This document shows positions 16,830 through 24,845 of a DNA stretch of 64,000 nucleotides, piece by piece. The position numbers were made by a program, and so were the translations under genes. The notes under the pieces are model-generated. The model was not told where the DNA came from. It saw only the letters and a program-made list of their open reading frames with translations, and searched no databases. Position 1 is the first letter of the stretch. Every line of letters begins with the position of its first letter. This stretch comes from Allobosea sp. (lineage in GTDB: Bacteria; Pseudomonadota; Alphaproteobacteria; Rhizobiales; Beijerinckiaceae). The stretch covers positions 1-64,000 of the forward strand of contig NZ_JAUYTP010000085.1 in NCBI RefSeq assembly GCF_030695125.1, written 5' to 3'.

Positions 16830-19445
16830 ATGGCGACCATCAGATTGAAACGCATGCTCGAGCCGGCGTCCATCGCCGTGGTGGCGCCGCCGGGAGCCGC
16901 GACCATTCCGCTTTTGGAGGGCATTCGCCGCGGCGGCTATGCCGGCGCGGCCTTCGTCCTCGGCGGAACGCAAGCCGAAGGCTTCCAGCCTGTGGCCGGC
17001 CTCGACGATCTGCCCGAGGCGGTCGATCTGGTGATCGCACCGGCGCAGGCTGCTCTCGCAACCATCGCCGCCGCAGGCCGGCGCGGCTGCGCCGGGGTCC
17101 TTGTTGTCGATGGCGACCGCGCCGACGCCGCCAGCCTGGGCGAGGCCGCGAGGCGGGCCGGGGTCCGGTTGATCGGACCGGATTCGCTCGGGATCGTCGC
17201 GCCGCGCCTGCATCTGAATGCGAGCTTCGCGCCATTCGTGCCCGAGGCCGGCAGCATCGGCCTGCTCGCGCAATCCAGTTCGATCGCGGCCGGCATCCTC
17301 GCCTGGGCGGCACGACGCAAGGTCGGATTTTCCGGTGCCGTGACGCTCGGCGCTGCGGTCGATGTCGATATCGACGATGGTCTGGATTATTTCGGCCGGG
17401 ACGGGCGGACCCGCGCGATCCTGCTGGCGCTGGACGAGGTCGAGGATGCGGCGCGCTTCCTGTCCTCGGCGCGGGCTGCGGCGCGGCTCAAACCCGTGCT
17501 GGTGCTGAAACCCTGGCGCGCGACAATCGCCTCAACGTCGCAGACTCATGCCGGCCTGATCGTCACCGGCGACCGCGCCCATGACGCCGCCTTCCACCGC
17601 GCCGGGCTCTTGCGCGTCAACGATCTCGACGAGCTCTTCGCCGCCGCCGAAACGCTCGGGAGGACGCGGCCGCTCGCCGGTGGACGGCTGGCGATCGTCA
17701 GCAATGGCGCAGGGCTCGCGGCCCTGGCCGCAGGGCGCCTGCGGCAGCTTGGCGGTCGGCTCGCGACGCGCCTGACCGAAGGCGCCGCCGGGGTCGACGA
17801 CGCGGTCATCGAGGTCGCCACGCCGGCGCAGTATGGCGCGGCCGTCACGGCCCTGCTCAACGATGACGGCGTCGATGCGGTGTTGGCGGTCCAGGCGCCG
17901 CATCTCGGCGCGGAAGCGGAGGCCTGTGCCGAGGCCGTGGTCGCTGCGTCCCGGGAAGCGCGCAGCACCAAGCCGGTCCTGGCCGCCTGGATCGGCGCCG
18001 ACGAGACCATCACGGCCCGGTTCGCCGCGGCCGGCCTGCCTTCCTTCGCCACCGGCGCCGAAGCCGTGATGGGGTTCCAGCATCTGCTGCGTCATGCACG
18101 CCTGCAGGCCGAGCTGATGGCGACGCCGCCCTCGGCCGAGGATGTGCCGCCGCCCGATCTGGCGCAGGCGCGCGCCATCGTCGCCAAGGCCCTGGCGCAG
18201 CAGCGCGACTGGCTGGATCCCGACGAGGTGTCGGCGCTGCTGGCGATCTACCAGATCCCGGAGCTACGCCCGGTGGTGGCGGTGGATATCGAGGCGGCGG
18301 TCGCCGCCGCGCGGCCCTTGCTGGCGCGGGGCCGGCCGGTCGCGCTCAAGATCGTCTCGCCCGACATTCCCCATAAATCGGATGTCGGCGGCGTCGCGCT
18401 GGATCTCGCGACGGAAGCCGCGCTGCGCGAGGCGGCGCAGACCATGCTGGCGCGGGTTCGCGCCGACCGGCCTGAGGCGCGGATCACGGGGCTCGCGGTG
18501 CAGCCGATGGCGCTGCGCGCTAAATCGCGCGAACTGATCGTTGGCTTCGCGACCGACCCCTGCTTCGGACCTGTCGTGGTCTTCGGCCGCGGCGGCACCG
18601 CCGCCGAACTGATCGACGACAGCCACGCCGCCCTGCCGCCGCTCGATCTCGGCCTCGCCGGCCGGCTGATCGCCCGCACCCGCGTCTCGCGGGTTCTAGC
18701 GGGCTATCGCGACGTGCCGGCGGCGCGGGTCGATGCGGTGGCCGCGGTCCTGGTCGCCGTCGGGCAGATGGCGGTGGACCTGCCCGAGATCCGGGAGCTG
18801 GATCTCAACCCGCTGCTGGCCGACGAAACCGGCGTGGTGACCGTCGATGCGCGCATCATGCTGCAGCGCGAGCCGGACAAGCGGCGGCGCCCGGCGATCC
18901 GGCCCTATCCGGCGAGCTGGCGCCGGCAGCTCACCCTGCGCGGCGGCCGCAGCTTCGATGTCCGGCCGATTCGGCCCGAGGACGAGGGCGCCATCGCCGA
19001 GATGCTGCTGAAGGTGACGCGGGAGGATCTGCGCCTGCGCTTCTTCGCGCCGGTGAAGAGCTTCAGCCACGCCTTTCTCGCGCATCTGACCCAGCTCGAC
19101 TATGCCCGCGCGATGGCCTTCGTCGCCTTCGAGGAGGCGACGGGCCAAGTCGCCGGCGTGGTGCGCCTCCACACCGATCCGGGCCTGGAGGAGGCCGAAT
19201 ACGCGATCCTGCTGCGGTCCGATCTGAAGGGCGTCGGGCTGGGCTGGGCGCTGATGACGCTGATCATCGAATGGGCCAGGGCCGAAGGGCTCAAGACGAT
19301 CCGCAGCCAGGTTCTGGCGGAGAACACGCGCATGCTGACCTTGTGCCGCGAGCTCGGTTTCGAGATCGGCAACGACCCCGAGGATTCCGCGCTGCGCGTC
19401 GTCACCTTGTCGGTGGAGACGGCCGTGGCGCGCCTGCGGCGCTGA
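16830..19445 (+). CDS. ADP-forming acyl-CoA synthetase fused to GNAT acetyltransferase (Pat/PatZ type)
   Basis: An 871-residue fusion. Residues about 1-460 form the CoA-binding and ligase-like domains of NDP-forming acyl-CoA synthetases (MLEPASIAVVAPPGAATIPL, GVRLIGPDSLGIVAP). Residues about 460-690 form an ATP-grasp domain (ALKIVSPDIPHKSDVGGVAL, VVFGRGGTAAELIDD). The last about 170 residues are a GNAT domain (FDVRPIRPEDEGAIAEML, then LLRSDLKGVGLGWALMTLII for acetyl-CoA). Proteins of this architecture acetylate lysines of acetyl-CoA synthetase and other enzymes. In the ligase half the usual SQSGAL-type loop reads LAQSSSIAAGIL, so synthetase activity may be lost and the domain regulatory. It is a single gene, not clearly in an operon. 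Confidence 0.88.
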   Translation: MATIRLKRMLEPASIAVVAPPGAATIPLLEGIRRGGYAGAAFVLGGTQAEGFQPVAGLDDLPEAVDLVIAPAQAALATIAAAGRRGCAGVLVVDGDRADAASLGEAARRAGVRLIGPDSLGIVAPRLHLNASFAPFVPEAGSIGLLAQSSSIAAGILAWAARRKVGFSGAVTLGAAVDVDIDDGLDYFGRDGRTRAILLALDEVEDAARFLSSARAAARLKPVLVLKPWRATIASTSQTHAGLIVTGDRAHDAAFHRAGLLRVNDLDELFAAAETLGRTRPLAGGRLAIVSNGAGLAALAAGRLRQLGGRLATRLTEGAAGVDDAVIEVATPAQYGAAVTALLNDDGVDAVLAVQAPHLGAEAEACAEAVVAASREARSTKPVLAAWIGADETITARFAAAGLPSFATGAEAVMGFQHLLRHARLQAELMATPPSAEDVPPPDLAQARAIVAKALAQQRDWLDPDEVSALLAIYQIPELRPVVAVDIEAAVAAARPLLARGRPVALKIVSPDIPHKSDVGGVALDLATEAALREAAQTMLARVRADRPEARITGLAVQPMALRAKSRELIVGFATDPCFGPVVVFGRGGTAAELIDDSHAALPPLDLGLAGRLIARTRVSRVLAGYRDVPAARVDAVAAVLVAVGQMAVDLPEIRELDLNPLLADETGVVTVDARIMLQREPDKRRRPAIRPYPASWRRQLTLRGGRSFDVRPIRPEDEGAIAEMLLKVTREDLRLRFFAPVKSFSHAFLAHLTQLDYARAMAFVAFEEATGQVAGVVRLHTDPGLEEAEYAILLRSDLKGVGLGWALMTLIIEWARAEGLKTIRSQVLAENTRMLTLCRELGFEIGNDPEDSALRVVTLSVETAVARLRR

Positions 19446-19455
19446 CGGCCGCGCC

Positions 19456-19473
19456 CATCACGTTGCCGTGATG
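19456..19473. terminator. Hairpin after the acyl-CoA synthetase/GNAT gene
   Basis: CATCACG and CGTGATG form a perfect 7-bp stem with a TTGC loop, starting 11 bases after the stop codon. No T-run follows, so termination is plausible but not certain. Confidence 0.45.
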
Positions 19474-19578
19474 CTGCACGCCGCCTGGATGAGCGGGGAG
19501 GGCTGCGAACCGGCTGTTTCGGTTTATCCGACGGACAAAATTGCGGTTTCCGGATGCGAAAGACCGGGCTTTCCGGCT

Positions 19579-19595
19579 GATCACGTCGCGTGATC
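19579..19595. promoter_or_regulatory. Perfect 17-base palindrome upstream of iorA
   Basis: GATCACG-TCG-CGTGATC is a perfect dyad about 150 bases upstream of the iorA start. Its shape (7-bp arms, 3-base centre) suits a dimeric regulator such as a GntR or MarR protein. No such regulator is adjacent, so the owner is unknown. Confidence 0.4.
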
Positions 19596-19747
19596 GCCCC
19601 AGGCTCAGCCGTTGGCTTGCGGCCGCAACTGAGCTTCACTCTGTTCCAATTCAAGTCTGGCTGGCGCGCCGTGGGGCGTGCCGGCTTTGCGGCGGGGCGC
19701 GATGGCTCTCCCGCCGTCCTTCTTGACCAAAAACCGGGAGGTCTGCG

Positions 19748-20215
19748 GTGGCGAAGCTCAACGTGAACGGCAAGATGCTGGATGTCGAAGCAGCCGGCGA
19801 TACGCCGCTGCTCTGGGTGATCCGCGAGCAGATCGGCCTGACCGGCACGAAGTATGGCTGCGGCGTCGCGCAGTGCGGCGCCTGCACGGTGCACATCGAT
19901 GGTGTCGCGACGCGAGCCTGCGCGCTGCCGCTGAGCGCCGTCACCGCCGAGCAGAAGATCGTCACGATCGAGGGCCTCTCCCCCGACGGCAAGCATCCGA
20001 TCCAGCAGGCCTGGATCAAGCACGAGGTGCCGCAATGCGGCTTCTGCCAGAGCGGTATGATCATGGCGACCGCCGCCCTGCTGCAGGCCAATCCGAAGGC
20101 GACCGAGGCCGACATCGCCGCCGAGATCACCAATATCTGCCGCTGCGGCACCTATGCCCGGGTCAAGACCGCGATCCTCGATGTCGTCGCGGGCGGGACG
20201 CTCGGCCGCGGCTGA
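19748..20215 (+). CDS. iorA: Small 2Fe-2S subunit of an isoquinoline 1-oxidoreductase-like molybdo-hydroxylase
   Basis: A 155-residue xanthine-oxidase-family iron-sulfur subunit. The N-terminal plant-type 2Fe-2S site uses Cys38, Cys43, Cys46 and Cys58 (CGVAQCGAC); the second helical-domain cluster uses Cys97, Cys100, Cys131 and Cys133 ([14 protein letters not shown]). It passes electrons from the molybdenum centre to the outside acceptor. GTG 19748 is chosen because GGGAGG lies upstream with good spacing. No Tat signal is on this subunit; it would hitchhike with the large subunit, whose gene follows. There is no FAD subunit in this operon, which is the Ior pattern. Confidence 0.92.
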   Translation: MAKLNVNGKMLDVEAAGDTPLLWVIREQIGLTGTKYGCGVAQCGACTVHIDGVATRACALPLSAVTAEQKIVTIEGLSPDGKHPIQQAWIKHEVPQCGFCQSGMIMATAALLQANPKATEADIAAEITNICRCGTYARVKTAILDVVAGGTLGRG

Positions 20216-20314
20216 GTTCTCGCCTGGACTTGTTTCCCCATGCGCGGGGTCGAGCGCGGCCGGATCTGGACAAGACCGCCGCTTCCCTCGCGACCAACCG
20301 ATCCGGAGGACGAC

Positions 20315-22522
20315 ATGACATCCGCCTCGACCACCCCTGAGACCACCGCTTCCGCCCGCAAAGGCCTGTCCCGCCGCGGGATGCTCGCCGGCTCTGCGGC
20401 AGCAGCAGGCGCCTTCAGCTTGGGCTTCGCCATCCCCTTCGGCGAGGCTCAGGCGCAGGGCGCCGTGCCCGAGATCAACGCCTGGGTCGTGATCCATCCC
20501 GACGACAAGGTGGTGATCCGCATCGCCCGCTCCGAAATGGGGCAGGGCACGCTGACCGGCCTCGCCCAGCTCGTCGCCGAGGAGCTGAACTGCGACTGGT
20601 CGAAGGTCACGACCGAATATCCGACGCCGGGCCAGAACGTCGCCCGCAACCGCATCTGGGGCAATTTCTCGACCGGCGGCAGCCGCGGCATCCGCGAATC
20701 GCATGAATATGTCCGCAAGGGCGGCGCTTCGGCCCGCACCATGCTGATCCAGGCGGCGGCCAGCGAGTGGAACGTTCCGGCCGCCGAATGCACCGCCGAG
20801 AAGAGCGTCATCACGCACAAGGCCTCCGGGCGCTCGCTGCGCTACGGGCAGGTCGCCGCCGCGGCCGCAAAGATCGAAGCGCCCAAGGACGTCGCGCTGA
20901 AGGACCCCAAGGACTGGATCATCGCCGGCAAGCCGCTGGCCCGGCTCGACACCGCCGACAAGACCACCGGCGCCAAGATCTACGGCATGGACTTCAAGCT
21001 GCCGGGCATGCTCAACGCCGCGATCAAGGACTGCCCCGTCTTCGGCGGCAAGGTGAAGAGCTTCGACGCCGCCAAAATCAAGGCGATGCCCGGGGTGAAG
21101 CATGTGCTTCCCGTCGGCGACAGCGCCGTGACGGTGGTGGCCGACACCTGGTGGCAGGCCAAGACCGCGCTCGACGCGCTGCCGATCGTCTGGGACGAGG
21201 GCCCGCACGCCAAGGTCTCCAGCGCGAGCCTGGCCGAGTGGCTGAAGGAGGGGCTCGATGCCCCCGGCGCCGTCATCGGCAACCAGAACGGCGACGTGAA
21301 GGCCGCGATCGCCGGCGCCGCCCGCACCATCGAGGCGGTTTATTCCTACCCGTTCCAGAACCATGCCTGCATGGAGACGATGAACGCGACGGCGCTCTAC
21401 ACGCCCGAGAAATGCGAGGTCTGGACGCCGACGCAGAATGGCGAGGCGGCGCTCGCTGCGACCGCCGAAGCCTCGGGCCTGCCGATCGCCAAATGCGAGG
21501 CCTACAAGATCGATCTTGGCGGCGGCTTCGGCCGGCGCGGCGCGGTGCATGACTGGGTCCGCCAGGTCGTCGCCATCGCCAAGCAGATCCCCGGCACGCC
21601 GGTGAAGCTGATCTGGTCGCGCGAGGAGGACATGCTGCATGGCCGCTTCCACCCGCTGACCCAGTGCAAGATGACCGGCGCGCTCGACAAGGACGGCAAT
21701 CTGACCGGCCTTCACATGCGCATCTCCGGCCAGTCCATCGTCGCCGGCATCTTCCCGCAGAACATCCAGAACGGCCGCGATCCGGTCGTCTTCCAGGGGT
21801 TGAACGCCTCGGGGCCGGAGGCCTCGATCGGCTATTCGATCCCCAACCTCCTGATCGACCACGCCATGCGCAACCCGCATGTGCCGCCGGGCTTCTGGCG
21901 TGGCGTCAACCTGAACCAGAACGCGATCTATCTCGAATCTTTCATCGACGAGCTGGCCAATGCCGCCGGCAAGGACCCGCTCGAGTTCCGCCGAGCCCTG
22001 ATGAAGAACCACCCCAAGCATCTCGCCGTGCTGAATGCCGCGGCCGAGAAGGCGGGCTGGGGCAAGCCGCTGCCGGCGGGCGTCTTCCGCGGCATCTGCC
22101 AGACCATGGGCTTCGGTGCCTATGTCGCCGCGGTGGCCGAGGTCTCGGTCAGCCCCGAGGGCAAGCTCAAGATCCACCGCATCGTCGCGGCGACCGATCC
22201 GGGCCATGTCGTCAATCCCGCGCAGGTCGAGCGCCAGATCGAGGGCTCCTTCGTCTACGGCCTCTCGGCGGCGCTCTACGGCGAGATCACCATCAAGGAC
22301 GGCCGCGTCGAGCAGGAGAACTTCGACACCTATGAGGTGATGCGGCTGGAGGCGATGCCGGCGGTCGAGACCGTGCTGGTGCCGTCCGGCGGATTCTGGG
22401 GCGGCGTCGGCGAGCCGACGATCGCGGTCGCGGCGCCTGCCGTGCTGAACGCGATCTTCGCCGCCACCGGCAAGCGCATCCGCAACCTGCCGCTCAAGAA
22501 CGCCGACCTGAAGAAGGCGTGA
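20315..22522 (+). CDS. iorB: Large molybdopterin-binding subunit, isoquinoline 1-oxidoreductase-like (IorB)
   Basis: A 735-residue molybdenum-cofactor subunit of an aldehyde or N-heterocycle oxidoreductase. ATG 20315 has GGAGGA four bases upstream; the open frame runs further up but without family sequence. The N-terminus is a Tat signal ([20 protein letters not shown]), so the enzyme is exported to the periplasm. Motifs include EMGQGTLTGLAQLVAEEL, GGSRGIRES, DLGGGFGRRGAVHDW and the C-terminal GGVGEPTIAVAAPAVLNAIF holding the catalytic Glu. The soxX start overlaps its stop (GTGA), so a c-type cytochrome is translated with it and may be its electron acceptor. The substrate is unknown. Confidence 0.92.
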   Translation: MTSASTTPETTASARKGLSRRGMLAGSAAAAGAFSLGFAIPFGEAQAQGAVPEINAWVVIHPDDKVVIRIARSEMGQGTLTGLAQLVAEELNCDWSKVTTEYPTPGQNVARNRIWGNFSTGGSRGIRESHEYVRKGGASARTMLIQAAASEWNVPAAECTAEKSVITHKASGRSLRYGQVAAAAAKIEAPKDVALKDPKDWIIAGKPLARLDTADKTTGAKIYGMDFKLPGMLNAAIKDCPVFGGKVKSFDAAKIKAMPGVKHVLPVGDSAVTVVADTWWQAKTALDALPIVWDEGPHAKVSSASLAEWLKEGLDAPGAVIGNQNGDVKAAIAGAARTIEAVYSYPFQNHACMETMNATALYTPEKCEVWTPTQNGEAALAATAEASGLPIAKCEAYKIDLGGGFGRRGAVHDWVRQVVAIAKQIPGTPVKLIWSREEDMLHGRFHPLTQCKMTGALDKDGNLTGLHMRISGQSIVAGIFPQNIQNGRDPVVFQGLNASGPEASIGYSIPNLLIDHAMRNPHVPPGFWRGVNLNQNAIYLESFIDELANAAGKDPLEFRRALMKNHPKHLAVLNAAAEKAGWGKPLPAGVFRGICQTMGFGAYVAAVAEVSVSPEGKLKIHRIVAATDPGHVVNPAQVERQIEGSFVYGLSAALYGEITIKDGRVEQENFDTYEVMRLEAMPAVETVLVPSGGFWGGVGEPTIAVAAPAVLNAIFAATGKRIRNLPLKNADLKKA

Positions 22523-22971
22523 GCAGGGCCGGCATGCGGGCGCGGATCGGGTTGGGCGCAGCCCTGCTGGCTGTCTCACCCGCCGCCGCGCTCGAACCCT
22601 TCGCGGTCGTTGGTGACGCGATCCCCGCGCCGCTCGGCGGCCTCGCCGGCGACGGCCAGCGCGGCGCGGCCCTGGTCCGGGACCGCGAGCGCGGCAACTG
22701 CCTGATCTGCCACCAGGGCGCGGACCCGTCCGAGCCCTTTCAGGGCTCGATCGGGCCGCCGCTCGCGGGCGTCGGTGCGCGGCTCGACGCCGGCCAGATC
22801 CGGCTGCGGCTGGTGGATGCCTCGCTTTTGAACCCGCAAACCGTGATGCCGCCCTATTTCAGGACGGAAAACCTGCAGGATGTCGCCCCGGCCTTCCGGG
22901 GAAAGCCCGCCCTCTCGGCCCAGGAGATCGAGGATGTCGTCAGCTATCTCGCCACGCTCCGTGCGGACTGA
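22519..22971 (+). CDS. soxX: SoxX-like monohaem c-type cytochrome
   Basis: A 150-residue secreted cytochrome. An N-terminal signal peptide (MRARIGLGAALLAVSPAAAL after a short extension) is followed by the haem site Cys61-Leu-Ile-Cys64-His65 (GNCLICHQG) and a likely Met ligand in the VMPPYF stretch, then the QEIEDVVSYLATL helix typical of SoxX and related cytochromes. SoxX pairs with SoxA to attach thiosulfate to SoxY. GTG 22519 overlaps the iorB stop; ATG 22534 is an alternative start. Being coupled to a molybdo-hydroxylase gene is odd for SoxX, so it might instead, or also, serve that enzyme. Confidence 0.85.
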   Translation: MSRAGMRARIGLGAALLAVSPAAALEPFAVVGDAIPAPLGGLAGDGQRGAALVRDRERGNCLICHQGADPSEPFQGSIGPPLAGVGARLDAGQIRLRLVDASLLNPQTVMPPYFRTENLQDVAPAFRGKPALSAQEIEDVVSYLATLRAD

Positions 22972-23428
22972 AGCGGCAGTCGACCGCCGCAGCCTCATGG
23001 CGGGCGCGGCGGCCGGCCTGCTGGCCGCCGGGCTTCCGGCCGAGGCTGCCGCCGACACGCCGCCGGAGCTCGCACAGCTCATTGCCCGCGTCACCGAGGG
23101 CGCTGTGCCAGAGCGCGCGCGCATCAGGCTCGAGATCCCGGCGCTCGCCGAGAATGGCAACTCCGTCGACACCCGGATCGTCGTCGACAGTCCGATGACG
23201 CCGGCCGACCATGTCCGCTGGATTCATCTCATCGCCGAGAAGAACCCGTTTCCGGACATGGCGCGCTTCCATCTCGGCCCACGCGCCGGGCGCGCCGATG
23301 TCGCGACCACGCTGCGGATCGCGCAATCCCAGAAGGTCGTGGCGCTGGCGTCGCTCAGCGACGGGCGCTTCGTCATGACGGATGCCGACATCGTCGTGAC
23401 GCTGAGCGCCTGCATCGACGGCGGCTGA
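22934..23428 (+). CDS. soxY: SoxY sulfur carrier protein
   Basis: A 164-residue periplasmic carrier that holds sulfur intermediates on a C-terminal cysteine, in complex with SoxZ. ATG 22934 is preferred because AGGAG lies seven bases upstream; it overlaps soxX by 38 bases. A Tat signal follows (VDRRSLMAGAAAGLLAAGLP). The body has the family's IPALAENGNSVDTRIVVDSP segment. The carrier tail reads Ser-Ala-Cys160-Ile-Asp-Gly-Gly, whereas the classical tail is Gly-Gly-Cys-Gly-Gly, so the swinging arm is two residues longer after the cysteine. Otherwise the length is normal. Confidence 0.88.
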   Translation: MSSAISPRSVRTEAAVDRRSLMAGAAAGLLAAGLPAEAAADTPPELAQLIARVTEGAVPERARIRLEIPALAENGNSVDTRIVVDSPMTPADHVRWIHLIAEKNPFPDMARFHLGPRAGRADVATTLRIAQSQKVVALASLSDGRFVMTDADIVVTLSACIDGG

Positions 23429-23439
23429 GGAGATATCCG

Positions 23440-23763
23440 ATGAGCTTCAATGCCCGCATCACCCTGCCCGCCCAGGCGAAGGCCGGCGAGATCGTCGAGA
23501 TCCGGGTGCTGACCCGCCACCCGATGGACCGCGGCGGCCAGTCCGACGGCAAGGGCGGCACCGTGCCACGCAAGATCCTGAACCGGCTGACCGCTACCTA
23601 TGCCGGCGAGCCGATCTTCCGCTTCGACATGCACACCGGCGTCTCGGCCAACCCCTTCGTCTCGTTCACGACGCGGGCGATCGAGACCGGCGACATCGTC
23701 TTCGAATGGCGCGAGGACGGCGGCGCGACCTACACCCGCACGGCCCGGCTGACCGTGACGTGA
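23440..23763 (+). CDS. soxZ: SoxZ, partner of SoxY
   Basis: A 107-residue protein without signal peptide that forms the SoxYZ heterodimer and is exported with SoxY by the Tat route. The conserved ARITLPAQAKAGEIVEIRVL start, RHPMDRGGQSDGKGGTVPRK loop and C-terminal VFEWREDGGATYTRTARLTV are all present. GGAG lies just before the ATG. It is 11 bases after soxY, and a palindromic repeat then separates it from soxA. Confidence 0.93.
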   Translation: MSFNARITLPAQAKAGEIVEIRVLTRHPMDRGGQSDGKGGTVPRKILNRLTATYAGEPIFRFDMHTGVSANPFVSFTTRAIETGDIVFEWREDGGATYTRTARLTVT

Positions 23764-23791
23764 GGGGGAGAGCGGTTCCGATCGTGCCTCA

Positions 23792-23907
23792 CCGCGGGTC
23801 ATCCCGGACGCAGCGCAGCGGAGATCCGGGATCCATTCCGGAGGCAATCCGAGCAGGCGCTCCGGAATGGATCCCGGGTCTCCCTTCGGTCGCCCGGGAT
23901 GACCCGT
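23792..23907. repeat. Palindromic intergenic repeat (family A) between soxZ and soxA
   Basis: Long imperfect inverted repeat. The left arm (about 23794-23842) begins GGGTCATCCCGGACG and ends in GGGATCCATTCCGGA. The right arm (about 23861-23905) is its near reverse complement, TCCGGAATGGATCCCGGG through CCCGGGATGACCCG. The centre is about 18 bases. Elements of this look are scattered through intergenic regions of Hyphomicrobiales genomes. It sits inside the sox operon and would form a strong RNA hairpin, which could lower soxA expression relative to soxXYZ. Confidence 0.85.
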
Positions 23908-23930
23908 GTGGTTTGGGAGCGATCGGTTTC

Positions 23931-24677
23931 GTGGTCGCGGTCATCTGTCTCATTCTCCAGACATCCGCCGCCCTCGCCGAAATCCGCTCCGGCACCGACT
24001 TCCTCTCCCCCGAACTGCGCCGGCAGCAGGCCGATGAGACGCGCAATCCCGGCTTCTTCTGGGTCGAGCAGGGGCGTGAGCTGTTCACCCGCAAGCCGGC
24101 CGGCGACGGGCAGGCCTGCATCGCCTGCCATGTCGAGCCGCAGCAGAGCCTGCGCGGCGCCGCCACGCGCTACCCGCAGGTCGATGCCGCCACCGGTCGG
24201 TTGATGAACCTCGAGGGCCGCATCGAGCAGTGCCGGGTCGAGCGGCAGTCGCAGCCCGCCTTCGGCTACGAGACGCCGGACCTGCTCTCGCTGACCGCCT
24301 ATCTCGCTTCGCTCTCGCGCGGCCTGCCGATGCAGGTCACGACCGACGGGCCTGCGCAGCCCTACTACGAGGCGGGCCGGGCCTTCTTCGCGCGCAGGCA
24401 GGGCCAGCTCAACCTGTCCTGCCAGCAATGCCATGACGGGCTCGTCGGCCAGAAGCTGCGGGGCGACACGATCAGCCATGGCGCCGGCACCGGCTATCCC
24501 GCCTACCGGCTCGAATGGAACGAGGTCGGCTCGCTGCACCGGCGCCTGCGGGCCTGCTCGCTCGGCGTGCGCGCCACCCAATTCGAGGCCGGCGGGCCGG
24601 AATATCTGGCGCTCGAGCTCTACCTGGCCGGGCGGGCGCGCGGGCTGCCGGTCGAGACGCCGGCGATGCGGCGCTGA
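23931..24677 (+). CDS. soxA: SoxA dihaem c-type cytochrome (L-cysteine S-thiosulfotransferase subunit)
   Basis: A 248-residue periplasmic cytochrome that, with SoxX, joins thiosulfate to the SoxY cysteine. A short signal peptide (VAVICLILQTSAALA) precedes two haem sites: Cys63-Ile-Ala-Cys66-His67 and Cys164-Gln-Gln-Cys167-His168. The catalytic cysteine that ligates the second haem is Cys209 in ACSLGVRA. I use GTG 23931, with GGGAG about 11 bases upstream; TTG 23913 is possible and would give a slightly longer signal. It is separated from soxZ by repeat A. SoxB and SoxCD are not in the window. Confidence 0.88.
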   Translation: MVAVICLILQTSAALAEIRSGTDFLSPELRRQQADETRNPGFFWVEQGRELFTRKPAGDGQACIACHVEPQQSLRGAATRYPQVDAATGRLMNLEGRIEQCRVERQSQPAFGYETPDLLSLTAYLASLSRGLPMQVTTDGPAQPYYEAGRAFFARRQGQLNLSCQQCHDGLVGQKLRGDTISHGAGTGYPAYRLEWNEVGSLHRRLRACSLGVRATQFEAGGPEYLALELYLAGRARGLPVETPAMRR

Positions 24678-24845
24678 GGCGGGGCGTGCCGCCGGAGTTC
24701 GGGGGGGGCGGACCACGAAATGGGACGCCGGGGCCGGTTTTGGGATGCCTGGCACTCCCCCGTGCGGGTCCGGGCGGACATAAACGACGTTCAAGGCCCC
24801 GGCCGGTGACGCAGGCCGGGGGCTGTCTGGACGGGACGAGACGAC

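Larger units (their letters stand above)
19446..19747. other. Gene-free stretch upstream of iorA
   Basis: 302 bases with no convincing coding frame. It is less GC-rich than its flanks in the middle (around 19515-19560) and carries two perfect 7-bp inverted repeats, at 19456-19473 and 19579-19595, listed separately. A GGGAGG ribosome-binding site for iorA sits at its right end. The iorA promoter must lie here but I cannot name its boxes with confidence. Confidence 0.6.

Noticed and set aside
19100-22579. A 1159-codon minus-strand frame opposite iorAB
   Set aside because: It spans several plus-strand genes and an intergenic gap, with no domain-like sequence. It is a codon-bias shadow.
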